A DNA stretch of 64,000 bases. Source: Gracilimonas tropica DSM 19535 (GTDB lineage: Bacteria; Bacteroidota; Rhodothermia; Balneolales; Balneolaceae). The translations under genes were made by a program, and so were the position numbers. The notes below the pieces were generated by a model. The model was not told the DNA's origin. It saw nothing but the letters and a program-made list of their open reading frames with translations, and ran no database searches. Location of the stretch: NCBI RefSeq assembly GCF_000375425.1, contig NZ_AQXG01000010.1:1-64000 (forward strand), in the 5' to 3' direction. Shown here piece after piece: positions 18,573-28,083 of the stretch; within the stretch, counting starts at the first letter, position 1, and the number at the start of each line of letters is the position of its first letter.

Positions 18573-19397
18573 ATGTCGTTTTCACTAAATCACTTACCCA
18601 AAAGAACAGACAAACCCCGAACCAAAGGAATTACCCTTGTTTTAGATAAAGGATACAGCGTTCGGCAAGCCGAAGATTTTGTCGAGGCTTGTTCAAATTA
18701 CATTGACGTCGTAAAATTGGGTTGGGGTACATCATACGTAACTCAAAACCTTTCTGAGAAAATAGAAGCCTATCAAAAAGCAGGCATTCCGGTTTATTTT
18801 GGAGGAACCCTTTTTGAAGCTTACGTGCTCCGCGATCAGTTGGATGCTTATGTTGAGTTGATGAAGAATTACAACATCAGTCAGGTAGAAGTATCTAATG
18901 GCACCATTTGGTTATCTGATGAAAGAAAGCAGGCAATCATTAAAGAACTTAGCCAGGAATTTACCGTTTACTCTGAGGTTGGAAGCAAAAATCCTAATGA
19001 CATCATCCCTCCTTATAAATGGGTAAAGATCATTGAAAAAGAACTTGCAGCCGGAGCAGAGAAGGTGATTTGCGAAGCTCGCGAAAGCGGCACTGTAGGG
19101 GTTTTCCGCCCAAATGGTGAAGTACGGTCAGGTCTTATTGAAGAAATTACCGACCAGATCCCTGAAGAGAAATTGATCTTTGAAGCTCCTCAGAAAGAAC
19201 AACAGGTTTGGTTCATCCGAAAATTTGGAAGCAATGTAAACCTGGGTAACATTCAGCCGGCAGATGTAATTTCGGTTGAGACTCTGCGTTTAGGCTTGCG
19301 AGGAGATACGTTGCTTGACTTTTATTCCCTGGACGATGATGAGGACTTGAATAAAGTAATGAACGACAATAACTCCATTTCAAACACAGAAAAATAG
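18573..19397 (+). CDS. ComA-like phosphosulfolactate synthase
   Basis: 274 residues matching the PF02679 TIM-barrel family. Blocks seen: KGITLVLDKGYSVRQAEDF, YIDVVKLGWGTSYV, PVYFGGTLFEAYVL, VEVSNGTIWL, EVGSKNPNDIIPP and VICEARESGTVG. In methanogens the enzyme adds sulfite to phosphoenolpyruvate for coenzyme M. In bacteria the product could feed sulfolactate or a sulfonate precursor (inference). It lies inside a glycogen-metabolism run, with no comB/comC neighbours, so the link may be phosphoenolpyruvate supply or simply gene order. The enzyme family is clear, the pathway is not. Confidence 0.87.
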   Translation: MSFSLNHLPKRTDKPRTKGITLVLDKGYSVRQAEDFVEACSNYIDVVKLGWGTSYVTQNLSEKIEAYQKAGIPVYFGGTLFEAYVLRDQLDAYVELMKNYNISQVEVSNGTIWLSDERKQAIIKELSQEFTVYSEVGSKNPNDIIPPYKWVKIIEKELAAGAEKVICEARESGTVGVFRPNGEVRSGLIEEITDQIPEEKLIFEAPQKEQQVWFIRKFGSNVNLGNIQPADVISVETLRLGLRGDTLLDFYSLDDDEDLNKVMNDNNSISNTEK

Positions 19398-19419
19398 TAA
19401 TCACTGAGAGCATATATTT

Positions 19420-20223
19420 ATGAAAATTCTTTACGTTGCAGCAGAAATCTCCCCTTTTGCAAGAATGACCTACACGGCCGATCTTCTTCGGTTTTTGCCG
19501 GCTTCTTTACAGGACAAGGGCTTCGAAATACGAATTCTGCTTCCCAAATACGGTACCATCAATGACCGGCGAAACCGGCTTCACGAAGTAATTCGGCTTT
19601 CCGGTATTGAAGTTGAAGTGGGAGAAAAAACAGAGAGTATGAAGATCAAAGTAGCCAGCATTCCCAATGCGAAACTACAGGTCTACTTCTTAGATAATGA
19701 TACATACTTCAAGAGAAAAGGACTCTTCAGAAAGCCCGACTCTGAAGAATTTTATGAGGATAACGATGAGCGCCTTGCATTCTACAATAAAGGCGTACTC
19801 GAGACAGTTATGAAACTCGGTTGGGAACCTGATATCATTCATTGCCATGATTGGCCTGCCGGGTTAACACCACTTTTGGTGAGAACCCTGTATAAGGATG
19901 AGAAGATCTTCCAAAACACCAAGATCGTTTATAACCTGCACCACCCCATTAATGAAGGTGATTCAGATTCATCACGAGTTTTGGAATTACTTGGTTTACC
20001 GGCCGACACCGATATCGACAACTTAACAGAAGAAGGCAAAGTAGATCTTCTGAAACTTGGTCTTAAATACAGTGATCACGTTGTAACAGGTAACTACCTT
20101 AAAGACGAATTTGACGATGTATTTAAAGAATTGGGCATAGAACCAACCAAGATTCAGGGTTCTCCCGAGGACGTTTCTGATAAATTTGCCGAATACTATC
20201 GAACAATTTCCGACGCAGAATAA
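19420..20223 (+). CDS. Glycogen/starch synthase-like protein, GT5 N-domain only
   Basis: 267 residues that align with the N-terminal Rossmann half of GlgA (MKILYVAAEISPFARMTYTA, RILLPKYGTIND, IIHCHDWPAGLTPLL, VYNLHHP). The entire C-terminal GT-B half is absent. The KxGGLAD sugar-nucleotide motif of true synthases is replaced by ARMTYTAD. Not a disruption: the stop is clean and the next gene follows 30 bp later. Half-length synthase-like proteins of this kind occur in Bacteroidota next to DUF4270 genes, as here. On its own it is unlikely to polymerise glucose; a regulatory or scaffold role is inference. Confidence 0.82.
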   Translation: MKILYVAAEISPFARMTYTADLLRFLPASLQDKGFEIRILLPKYGTINDRRNRLHEVIRLSGIEVEVGEKTESMKIKVASIPNAKLQVYFLDNDTYFKRKGLFRKPDSEEFYEDNDERLAFYNKGVLETVMKLGWEPDIIHCHDWPAGLTPLLVRTLYKDEKIFQNTKIVYNLHHPINEGDSDSSRVLELLGLPADTDIDNLTEEGKVDLLKLGLKYSDHVVTGNYLKDEFDDVFKELGIEPTKIQGSPEDVSDKFAEYYRTISDAE

Positions 20224-20253
20224 CAGATAGAGAACTTTAAAATAATTCATTTA

Positions 20254-21465
20254 ATGACCATATATAATAAGGGACTGTTTTCCTTATGCACCGCACTTAT
20301 TGTCTTTACTTTATTGATAATAGGATGTGAAAATCCGGGAAGTGTGGGCAGTGAGTATGTAAACAAGCCAAAGCTAACTTTCGATACACTTAACATCGAA
20401 CAGGCTGAAGCACTCAGCTATAATTCTTACTCCGGTCGGCTTGGCTTTATTCCCATTGGCCAGTATTCCGATGCACTGTTTGGTGATATTGTAACCAAAG
20501 GGCTTTTTAAACCCAATCGTACCCCTCCTATTCCAGATTCAGTAGATTTAGACGAAAGCTTCGCCTTAAAATTGAAGCTGAACATCGACAGTCTGGAGGT
20601 TTATGGAGACACTTTATCCACAGCTGATTTTACCGTGCATGAAATTACATCTAACTGGCGTGGTAATGCACTCACAATAGATGATGAGATTACAGTAGGT
20701 GAGCAGGTAGGGCAGTTTTCTTTGGCTCCCGGGCAACGGGAGGTTACCATTGACCTTGCAGAAACATGGGTTGATGAATACAAGAGCTGGTATTACAGTG
20801 ATGCCAGCGATCCGGATTCTCTATACAATTATGAATTTAAAGGGTTAGCCTTGGTTTCGGATCAGGCCAACTCTCGAATATCATTTGCCCGATCAGATGG
20901 ATCCAGTTTCATTATGATCAATGGCGTACAGTCGGATACCACGGATACGATCGGAGTCTCTTTGCAAGATTATGGCTTTGTGATGGACAGGGGAGGAGCG
21001 GTTAACTCACCTAATACATTCCCGATTCATACAACTCTGGAGGGCATGTATAAGCTTACCATGCCGGTTGACCTGCTTCGCCAAGAGATCCAGACGAGTA
21101 ATATTATCAAAGCAGATGTGATAGTTTATGAAGTTTCAGATGAGTTAGAGAATACACTTCCTGCTAATCATCAAAGGCTGGGCTTGAGCGTGCTTAATCT
21201 CGATGTAATAGAAACGCTGGACCCTGAATATGAATACCAATTCGGGCAGGTTGATTTCAGAGGCGGACCCAATGAAGATGGTAACTCATTTACCATTAAC
21301 ATTACTAATTATGTAAATAACGTACTCTACGGTTCTGAAGAAAGAGAAGAACTGATATTGGGAGCCGGTTCTGCTTCCGGGGCTATTCGATCCTCTCTTT
21401 TCTACGGAACCACAGCGTCAGAAGATGTACGGCCCAAAATAATTATCACCTCATTAGAAGATTGA
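20254..21465 (+). CDS. DUF4270-like lipoprotein
   Basis: 403 residues. Lipoprotein signal IVFTLLIIGCENPGSVGSEY with lipobox cysteine at ~24. The remainder is beta-rich with no enzyme motif. The overall pattern (an N-terminal GSVGSEYVNKPKLTFDTL block, a C-terminal SGAIRSSLFYGTTA then VRPKIIITSLED) resembles the DUF4270 family of Bacteroidota surface or outer-membrane lipoproteins. Its position after a GT5-domain gene and before an outer-membrane barrel supports that. Function unknown. Confidence 0.72.
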   Translation: MTIYNKGLFSLCTALIVFTLLIIGCENPGSVGSEYVNKPKLTFDTLNIEQAEALSYNSYSGRLGFIPIGQYSDALFGDIVTKGLFKPNRTPPIPDSVDLDESFALKLKLNIDSLEVYGDTLSTADFTVHEITSNWRGNALTIDDEITVGEQVGQFSLAPGQREVTIDLAETWVDEYKSWYYSDASDPDSLYNYEFKGLALVSDQANSRISFARSDGSSFIMINGVQSDTTDTIGVSLQDYGFVMDRGGAVNSPNTFPIHTTLEGMYKLTMPVDLLRQEIQTSNIIKADVIVYEVSDELENTLPANHQRLGLSVLNLDVIETLDPEYEYQFGQVDFRGGPNEDGNSFTINITNYVNNVLYGSEEREELILGAGSASGAIRSSLFYGTTASEDVRPKIIITSLED

Positions 21466-21470
21466 TCTGC

Positions 21471-22772
21471 ATGAAATTTTATAAAATACTTTTTTTAGGA
21501 ATTCTACTGTTCTGTGCCGGTCAAAGTGGGTTTGCACAAGTTGAAGAATCAAGTATGAGCAGCAGTGGTTCTTTTTATTCACTGTTTGGAGCCGGATACC
21601 CTACTGATTACAATAATGCCAGAGAAGCAGGCATGGGAATCATTGGCGTTTCATTGTATAATTCGCAATCTAACTCTCTTCAAAATCCCGCTATTTGGGG
21701 AACCAATGCTTTTACCACAGCATCTTCCGGTTTTAATCTGTCGCAATTCCAGGCAAACACCGGAGACGTGGAAAATGTAAATGCGATGTTAGAGCCGGGA
21801 TATTTTCAAGTCACCCTTCCCTTATATCGTGAGAAGTTAGGCCTGTCTGCCTCCATGTATTCTGTAACAAGGACCAATTATCGTTTTGTAACCGTTGATT
21901 CAACCGAGAGCTCTCCCGGAAATACCATTGGGTATGCTTCTGATATCAGGGGGACCGGTGGCATTAATAAGTTAGAGTTTGGCCTGGGATGGAATATTTC
22001 TCCAAACATTTCGATTGGATATGCTCCCGCATTTACCTTTATTTCTCAAAATAACTCTCAAGACGTTTTCTTTAATCAGTCTGGCTATAACAGTAGCTTT
22101 CTGGATGCGAGAATTACAGGCAATGCCATTAGCCATCGATTCGGAACACTGCTTAATTTTCAAAGGATTTTTAACTCAAGAGACCGAATCAGTTTTGGTG
22201 CCGCAGCTACACTGCCGGTCACAATTGATGCCAAAGAAACAAGAATAGTAACAAAAATGGTGAGCGGTGTAGACCAAGAGGTAGAACTTCGTGAACCTTT
22301 AGAGGGAGAGATCTCATTGCCTTTGGATGTAAAAGCCGGTTTAACCTATTATCCAAGCAACCTCGTGAATGTTTCGGCTGAAGGTTTGTTCGAGCAATGG
22401 AGCGAATACAGTTCCGATTTCGATCAAAATCTTGACGCTGCAGAACTGAAAGACCGGTTTAAAGCAGGTCTGGGAGCAGAATATCACCCATATAGAACGA
22501 ATTCAGGTTCATTTTTGTCTAATTTTAGGTACAGTGGGGGTATTAGTTATGACACCGGTCATTTAAAAGTGGAGGGAGAAAATATTAACACTCTTTGGTT
22601 TTCTGCCGGTTTAGGAATAATTTCTCCCCGCTCTAATTCTTCCGTAGCCTTAAGTGTACGCTATGGCTTGAGAGGCACGACAAATCAGGACCTTATCAGA
22701 GAAGAAATATGGTCTTTCAATTTGTCTGTTAATTTATCTGAATTAATGTTTGTTCGAAGAAAATTACAATAA
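21471..22772 (+). CDS. Outer-membrane beta-barrel protein
   Basis: 433 residues from the ATG at 21471, 5 bp after the DUF4270 stop (a TTG at 21462 would overlap it). Signal peptide FYKILFLGILLFCAGQSGFA. The mature part begins with SSGSFYSLFGAGYPTDYN and AREAGMGIIGVSLYNSQSN, a pattern shared with FadL/OmpP1-like and PorV-type barrels, then many alternating amphipathic strands. Substrate not evident. Probably co-transcribed with the DUF4270 lipoprotein gene, so the two may form one outer-membrane complex (inference). Confidence 0.78.
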   Translation: MKFYKILFLGILLFCAGQSGFAQVEESSMSSSGSFYSLFGAGYPTDYNNAREAGMGIIGVSLYNSQSNSLQNPAIWGTNAFTTASSGFNLSQFQANTGDVENVNAMLEPGYFQVTLPLYREKLGLSASMYSVTRTNYRFVTVDSTESSPGNTIGYASDIRGTGGINKLEFGLGWNISPNISIGYAPAFTFISQNNSQDVFFNQSGYNSSFLDARITGNAISHRFGTLLNFQRIFNSRDRISFGAAATLPVTIDAKETRIVTKMVSGVDQEVELREPLEGEISLPLDVKAGLTYYPSNLVNVSAEGLFEQWSEYSSDFDQNLDAAELKDRFKAGLGAEYHPYRTNSGSFLSNFRYSGGISYDTGHLKVEGENINTLWFSAGLGIISPRSNSSVALSVRYGLRGTTNQDLIREEIWSFNLSVNLSELMFVRRKLQ

Positions 22773-22847
22773 TAAATTAACTCCCTTTATAATATTTAAA
22801 CTATTGAAGTAGTTTAGTAATTAATGGTATAAACAAGATCAAGATCG

Positions 22848-24179
22848 ATGAAGCATTTAACACTTCTAATAGGGATACTTTTTGTTAGCTCTTCCCTATC
22901 TCATGCACAAGCAAATTGTAATGAAACCCCACCTGATGGATTATCTCCGTTGGCTGCATACTCTTTGTTCCATTCCAACTATAAAAATGGAGACTACGAG
23001 TTTGCTCTTAAGTATGGCAAATGGATCATTTGCTCAAAAATGGAGAAGCTCGAAGGAAATCCACAATACAAATTAGAAACTCAATACGACCGACTCGTTA
23101 AGATTTACACGGAGATCGGCCGTTCCAAAGACAATGACGAAGAGCGTACTGCTTACATTGATACCGCATTGACGTTGTTAAACGAGCAATTAGAATTGTT
23201 CGGTAACACGCCACAAAATGAATTCGATATTATTTTTAAGCGAGGCCGTTTTTATCAAACCAATTACAATTATATCGAAGATGGCCTTCAAAAAGCATAT
23301 CAGGATTACGAAAAGCTTTTTGATCTTAATCCTGAACGGGCAACAACCATGGGTGATGGATATTACCTTCGCCAGGCTCTTAGTAATTTGGTGAGTAAAG
23401 GTGAAAAGGAAAGAGCCCAAGCATTGATTGATGCTGCCAAACCTTATGCTGAAGGAGAAACGTTAAGCTTTATTGAAGAGCAGCAACAAGAATTGCTCGG
23501 ATCACCGGAAGAACAAGTGGCTTACTTTGAGCCTGTTGTTAAAGAAAACCCACAAGACCTTGATGCCTGGAAAGCCCTTGCCGAAGCTTATGATGACTTA
23601 GGTGAGCGTGCAAAACTCAAGCAGGCTCGTGTTAAGATCAATGAACTCGAGCAATCTTTTGATAGCGCTCTTGACTTAGCTGAATTAGCACAAAGCAATG
23701 CTAACTATGCAGAAGCTGATAAATATTTCAAAGAAGCATTATCCCGTGCCGAGAATGATGATTTAAAAGTTGAGATTTACCTTGACCTGGCAGATGCCAA
23801 CATCAGTATGGAACGACTTGCTCAGGCTAAAAACTACGTTCAGGAAGCGATTAATTTAGAGCCAAACAATGGGAATGCTTACATTAAAATGGCTACTGTT
23901 TACGGATCTGCAGTTACACAATGTACTGAAGACAGAAAGCTACAAGCTGAAGATAAGGTAGTATATTGGTTGGTGATCGACTATTTGAATAAGGCAAAGA
24001 GTGTTGATCCGTCGGTAGCAAATACAGTAAATAATCAGCTATCCACATATCAGGATGTAACTCCAAATTCAGAAGACAAATTCTTTACCCTTGACCTTGA
24101 AGACGGGCAAACAGTAAGAATTGATGGTTCTTTGATGGACTGTTACAGCTTTATAAATGAAACTACTACTGTACGGTAG
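22848..24179 (+). CDS. Tetratricopeptide-repeat protein, exported
   Basis: 443 residues with a signal peptide (TLLIGILFVSSSLSHA). Several TPR units are visible: around 45-75 (YSLFHSNYKNGDYEFALKYG), ~225-265 (VVKENPQDLDAWKALAEAYD) and ~275-350 (AEADKYFKEALSRAEND, AKNYVQEAINLEPNNGNAY). Probably a periplasmic protein-interaction scaffold. Its transcript likely ends at the terminator 24230-24262. Confidence 0.83.
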   Translation: MKHLTLLIGILFVSSSLSHAQANCNETPPDGLSPLAAYSLFHSNYKNGDYEFALKYGKWIICSKMEKLEGNPQYKLETQYDRLVKIYTEIGRSKDNDEERTAYIDTALTLLNEQLELFGNTPQNEFDIIFKRGRFYQTNYNYIEDGLQKAYQDYEKLFDLNPERATTMGDGYYLRQALSNLVSKGEKERAQALIDAAKPYAEGETLSFIEEQQQELLGSPEEQVAYFEPVVKENPQDLDAWKALAEAYDDLGERAKLKQARVKINELEQSFDSALDLAELAQSNANYAEADKYFKEALSRAENDDLKVEIYLDLADANISMERLAQAKNYVQEAINLEPNNGNAYIKMATVYGSAVTQCTEDRKLQAEDKVVYWLVIDYLNKAKSVDPSVANTVNNQLSTYQDVTPNSEDKFFTLDLEDGQTVRIDGSLMDCYSFINETTTVR

Positions 24180-24229
24180 TTTGGTATCAACCAAAACATT
24201 TGTATCTTTTCTTATCCACAAAATTTGAT

Positions 24230-24262
24230 GGTGCGGAGCTAAATTATCCGCACCTCTTTTTT
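24230..24262 (+). terminator. Intrinsic terminator upstream of rho
   Basis: GGTGCGGA (24230-24237) pairs perfectly with TCCGCACC (24247-24254) across a 9-base loop, followed by TCTTTTTT. It separates the TPR gene from rho. Confidence 0.82.
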
Positions 24263-24349
24263 CTGCCTTCCTCTTAGTAATCTCACATTTTACTACGCTA
24301 CTTTTCGATATCGGGAGAAGGCTTTATATGAAAACGCACAAAACATTAC

Positions 24350-25555
24350 ATGGCACGTAGAAAAAACAAACGCAATAAAAAGCGAAATAACCGCAATCAA
24401 GGCGGAAATGTATTTATTCCAAAATTTCATTGGAAAAATAATCAGGGTATAGCAGGCCAATATGCCGGCGTGCTGGAGATCAACTCCAAAGGCTGGGGCT
24501 TTATTCGCAAACTGGATTATGAGTTCTCCTACAATCCCAAAGATCCTTTTTTGAAGCCGGATGAAGTCAAAGAACTTGATCTGCGTCCCGGGCTTGTATT
24601 AGAGGGAGAGTTCGAAGAGGATAATCAAGGCCATAAGCATGTGGCTTCCGTTGATTATGTGAACGGAAAACCGGTGGAAGCGTGGACAAAATCGAGCCGC
24701 TTTGAAAGGCAAACCCCCATTATGCCGGTAGACTGGATTAAGCTGGGATATAATGCGGATGATGTAGAAATGCGGGTGATCGACCTTGTTGCTCCTATTG
24801 GTAAAGGTCAGCGTGCCCTTATTGTAGCCCCTCCAAGAACCGGGAAAACTGTACTGCTCAAAAAGATCGCAAAATCGCTGAATGATAATTATGATGACAT
24901 TCATGTAAGTGTGCTATTAGTGGATGAACGCCCGGAAGAGGTTACCGATTTCATCAGAACAACCAACGCTGAAGTATTTGCTTCTTCTAATGATAAGAAC
25001 ACTCAAAGCCATATTCGCATTACAGAAATGGCTTTAGGCTATGCCAAAAGAAAAGCGGAGATGGGAGAAGATGCAGTGCTGCTGATCGACTCATTAACCC
25101 GTCTTGGCCGCGCATATAATGCCATTCAGACCAACAGTGGAAGAACACTTTCAGGGGGATTGGATATTCGTGCTTTAGAAATTCCTAAAAAGATCTTCGG
25201 TTCAGCCCGAAAAATTGAAGGAGGCGGTTCTCTGACCATTATTGCTACCTGCCTGATCGAAACTAATTCACGAATGGATGACCTTATCTTTGAAGAATTT
25301 AAAGGTACCGGAAATATGGAGCTTGTTTTAGATAGAGAACTGGCAAACGACCGCATTTTCCCTGCCATAAACATTCAGGCTTCAGGAACCCGGAATGAAC
25401 ATAAATTCATTACCGACTCTTTGGAAGAACGTAACATGGTAAGACGCTATTTGCTGAAGAAATCACCAAAAGAATCCATGCTGGGACTGTTAAAAGTGCT
25501 GAAGAATACGGACAGCAATCAAGAGTTGCTTAATCAAATTGCTGCACTGGCTTAA
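24350..25555 (+). CDS. rho: Transcription termination factor Rho
   Basis: 401 residues. The first ~30 residues are a basic Lys/Arg/Asn tail (ARRKNKRNKKRNNRNQGG) in place of the N-terminal helical subdomain of longer Rho proteins. The OB-fold RNA-binding domain follows (~38-110, AGVLEINSKGWGFIRKL), then the RecA-like ATPase with Walker A APPRTGKT (K166), Walker B AVLLIDSLTRLGRAYN and the R-loop region IFGSARKIEGGGSLT. It is an RNA-dependent ATPase that ends transcription. Monocistronic, convergent with the rhodanese gene. Confidence 0.97.
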   Translation: MARRKNKRNKKRNNRNQGGNVFIPKFHWKNNQGIAGQYAGVLEINSKGWGFIRKLDYEFSYNPKDPFLKPDEVKELDLRPGLVLEGEFEEDNQGHKHVASVDYVNGKPVEAWTKSSRFERQTPIMPVDWIKLGYNADDVEMRVIDLVAPIGKGQRALIVAPPRTGKTVLLKKIAKSLNDNYDDIHVSVLLVDERPEEVTDFIRTTNAEVFASSNDKNTQSHIRITEMALGYAKRKAEMGEDAVLLIDSLTRLGRAYNAIQTNSGRTLSGGLDIRALEIPKKIFGSARKIEGGGSLTIIATCLIETNSRMDDLIFEEFKGTGNMELVLDRELANDRIFPAINIQASGTRNEHKFITDSLEERNMVRRYLLKKSPKESMLGLLKVLKNTDSNQELLNQIAALA

Positions 25556-25631
25556 TGAGTTTTTAGGCGACTCTCCAGAGGCGCCATTTTATGAATCGAC
25601 TTTGAACAGTCGATTTACAGAAGCATTGAAA

Positions 25632-25952
25632 TCATACCACGGGAAGAGAAGGGTCGATCTCTTTGACCCAACGTTTCATGCCTCCTTCAAGGCTGAAGAC
25701 ATTCTCAAAGCCGGAATTGGACAAGATCTTGCAGGCATCCATACTCGTATTTCCGGAACGGCACATCACAATTACTTCGGAGTTTTTATGATCTTCGATC
25801 TCACTAAGGCGAGTTTCTAACTCATGGTATGGGATATGATGGCCGTCAATATTAGATACTAAATACTCATGATAATCGCGGACATCCAAGAGGAAAAAAG
25901 AATCTCCGTTTTCTTTTTTTTCCTTTAATTCCTGAACAGTTAAAAATTCCAT
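25632..25952 (-). CDS. Rhodanese-like domain protein
   Basis: 106 residues, a single rhodanese domain: FLLDVRDYHEYLVSNIDGH, then the active-site loop VMCRSGNTS with C64, and the closing EGGMKRWVKEID. Cytoplasmic, probably a sulfur carrier or sulfurtransferase. Starts 8 bp after the lptB stop, so it is the last gene of the purS-clpS-purQ-lptB run. Confidence 0.92.
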   Translation of the reverse strand: MEFLTVQELKEKKENGDSFFLLDVRDYHEYLVSNIDGHHIPYHELETRLSEIEDHKNSEVIVMCRSGNTSMDACKILSNSGFENVFSLEGGMKRWVKEIDPSLPVV

Positions 25953-25960
25953 AGGCTTAA

Positions 25961-26719
25961 TTAAGAAGTATAACGGTCTAATTTGAATTGTTCGCCAAGA
26001 TACAATTTTTTGGCTTTCTCATCTTCTGCCAACACATCAGCAGAGCCCTCCATCAGGATCTTACCCTCAAACATCAGGTAAGCACGGTCGGTAATGGCCA
26101 AAGTTTCATGTACGTTGTGGTCGGTGATCAAAATACCAATGTTTTGATGGCGCAGTCCTGAAACAATCTTTTGGATATCCTCCACCGCAATCGGATCAAC
26201 ACCAGCGAACGGTTCATCAAGCAGTATAAATTTGGGATCGGTAACTAAAGCCCGGGCAATTTCACAACGCCGGCGTTCCCCGCCAGATAAACTATACCCT
26301 TTACTGTCTACAACTTTATGAAGCCCAAATTCCTCTATGAGCTTATTTACCTTTAAGTCGATCTCTTTTTTAGGAACCGACAAAAATTGCAATACGGATT
26401 CCAGATTCTCACGAACGGTTAAATTGCGAAAAACACTTGCTTCCTGAGCAAGATAGCCAATACCCATTCGTGCTCGTTTATACATAGGCTCACGGGTCAG
26501 GTTTTTTTCATTGAGGAAGATCTTACCTGCATTGGGCTTTACAAGTCCCACCATCATATAAAAAGTGGTGGTTTTCCCGGCTCCGTTAGGCCCGAGCAAG
26601 CCAACGACTTCTCCCTGCTTAACATTAATGGAGACATCATCCACAACCGTGCGTTTGCGATAGCGCTTTACCAAGCCCTCGCTATGCAGCAACAATTCCG
26701 GTTGGGGTTCAGTACTCAT
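25961..26719 (-). CDS. lptB: LPS export ABC ATPase
   Basis: 252 residues, a single ABC ATPase. Walker A GPNGAGKT (43-50), signature [17 protein letters not shown], Walker [15 protein letters not shown]-loop [12 protein letters not shown]. The C-terminal [15 protein letters not shown] and the absence of membrane segments match LptB of the LptBFG lipopolysaccharide exporter. It starts 7 bp after the purQ stop. Confidence 0.94.
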   Translation of the reverse strand: MSTEPQPELLLHSEGLVKRYRKRTVVDDVSINVKQGEVVGLLGPNGAGKTTTFYMMVGLVKPNAGKIFLNEKNLTREPMYKRARMGIGYLAQEASVFRNLTVRENLESVLQFLSVPKKEIDLKVNKLIEEFGLHKVVDSKGYSLSGGERRRCEIARALVTDPKFILLDEPFAGVDPIAVEDIQKIVSGLRHQNIGILITDHNVHETLAITDRAYLMFEGKILMEGSADVLAEDEKAKKLYLGEQFKLDRYTS

Positions 26720-26726
26720 AAGTTTT

Positions 26727-27425
26727 TTAAGCTACTGAAAGAGAGTTGAGAATAGACTCGAAGATCGGCTTTCCATCTTCAGAGCCAAGCAGTTTCTCCA
26801 TGGCTCGTTCAGGGTGAGGCATCATGCCCAAAACGTTACGGCCTTTGTTGCAAATTCCGGCAATATGATCTACAGAACCGTTAAAGTTGGCTTCTTTTGT
26901 AAGTTCACCCTGTGCATCACAATAACGAAATAAGATCTGATCGTTGTCTTGTAATGATTTCAATCCATCCTCTTCGATGAAGTAATTTCCTTCGCCATGA
27001 GAAACAGGAATATCCAGCACTTGTCCTTTTTCCAAACCAGAGGTGAAAATACTATCCGTTGACTCGGTTCTGATATATACGTTCTTACACACAAACTTCA
27101 GCTTCTCGTTGTGCATCATGGCTCCCGGAATGAGTCCGGCTTCCAGCAAGATTTGGAATCCATTACAGATACCCATCACCGGACCACCTTTTTCGGCGAA
27201 TTTCACCACTTCCTGCATCACGGGAGAAAAACGAGCGATAGCTCCTGAGCGGAGATAATCACCATAAGAAAACCCGCCGGGCACAATCAAAAAGTCGATG
27301 CCGGAAAGGTCGGTATCTTTGTGCCAGAGGAATTTCACATCAGAATTCATCACGTGCTTCAGGGCATGATAGGCATCGTGATCGCAATTAGAGCCGGGGA
27401 ATACAAGTACGCCAAAAGTGGCCAT
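26727..27425 (-). CDS. purQ: Phosphoribosylformylglycinamidine synthase subunit PurQ
   Basis: 232 residues, class I glutamine amidotransferase. Nucleophile C87 is in [15 protein letters not shown]; the His/Glu of the triad are in [10 protein letters not shown]. It supplies ammonia to PurL for conversion of FGAR to FGAM in purine synthesis. Together with purS two genes upstream it shows the three-subunit PurSQL form; purL is not in the window. clpS starts the intervening gene, with 4 bp to purQ. Confidence 0.96.
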   Translation of the reverse strand: MATFGVLVFPGSNCDHDAYHALKHVMNSDVKFLWHKDTDLSGIDFLIVPGGFSYGDYLRSGAIARFSPVMQEVVKFAEKGGPVMGICNGFQILLEAGLIPGAMMHNEKLKFVCKNVYIRTESTDSIFTSGLEKGQVLDIPVSHGEGNYFIEEDGLKSLQDNDQILFRYCDAQGELTKEANFNGSVDHIAGICNKGRNVLGMMPHPERAMEKLLGSEDGKPIFESILNSLSVA

Positions 27426-27429
27426 GGTT

Positions 27430-27759
27430 TTATCCTTTTATTTCGGTAACAAGTTGAATTTCTTTTAGAACACTGTCGATGCGAAGGCATTCTTCAAATT
27501 CGCCTTCATGCACCGTTGCTTTGCCTTCGTTGTGTACTTTCCAGGTCATGTCTTCCGCTTTGGAAAGACTGCATCCGGTTGCTTTCATGAGCTGCGAAAT
27601 GACTTCCTCGAAGGTGTGAATATCGTCATCATAGAGGATAAGACGCCACGGCGTGTTTACCGAATCCTGGACTTCCTCTTTTGTTTTTTCCTTGGTGATT
27701 TCTTCAGTATCCGCCTCCGACAATTCGAGAACGTCGATATGTTGAGAGAGGGAACGCAT
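27430..27759 (-). CDS. clpS: ATP-dependent Clp protease adaptor ClpS
   Basis: 109 residues: an acidic, low-complexity extension (~1-36), then the ClpS core [40 protein letters not shown] and [14 protein letters not shown]. It delivers N-degron substrates to ClpAP/ClpCP. The conserved D-D (normally N-D) pair and the His-x-x-G are kept. It lies between purS (3 bp) and purQ (4 bp), an unexpected partner for purine genes. Confidence 0.88.
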   Translation of the reverse strand: MRSLSQHIDVLELSEADTEEITKEKTKEEVQDSVNTPWRLILYDDDIHTFEEVISQLMKATGCSLSKAEDMTWKVHNEGKATVHEGEFEECLRIDSVLKEIQLVTEIKG

Positions 27760-27762
27760 ATT

Positions 27763-28008
27763 TTACGATTCGATCGTAATTTCGAAATCTTCCATTACTT
27801 CGTTTGCCAGCAACTGAGTGCAAGCCGATTCTACAATTTCTTTGGCGGCAGCTTCATCTTTAGCATCCACATCAAGCTCAATAAATTTGCCAATGCGTAC
27901 TTGCTGAACTTCCTTCAGTCCGAGGTTTTGCAGGGCATGATGAGCGGCTTTTCCTTTAGGGTCCAAAATGGATGGACGTAGCGTTACATTAACTTTCGCT
28001 TTGTACAT
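27763..28008 (-). CDS. purS: Phosphoribosylformylglycinamidine synthase subunit PurS
   Basis: 81 residues, normal for PurS: KAKVNVTLRPSILDPKGKAA at the start, LGLKEVQQVRIGKFIELDVD in the middle, ANEVMEDFEITIES at the end. A small dimeric subunit bridging PurL and PurQ. First gene of the run purS-clpS-purQ-lptB-rhodanese. Confidence 0.95.
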   Translation of the reverse strand: MYKAKVNVTLRPSILDPKGKAAHHALQNLGLKEVQQVRIGKFIELDVDAKDEAAAKEIVESACTQLLANEVMEDFEITIES

Positions 28009-28083
28009 AATTGGGCTTCGTTTAAGTGAGTGCCAAAGTTAACCTTTCTGCAACTTAGCTGCTAACTTGTCTTTTGAGAATAC

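Noticed and set aside
24212..24220. TTATCCACA, a perfect DnaA box, with a near match (CTATCCACA) inside the TPR gene
   Set aside because: Isolated boxes with no cluster, AT-rich unwinding region or dnaA nearby; not evidence of an origin.
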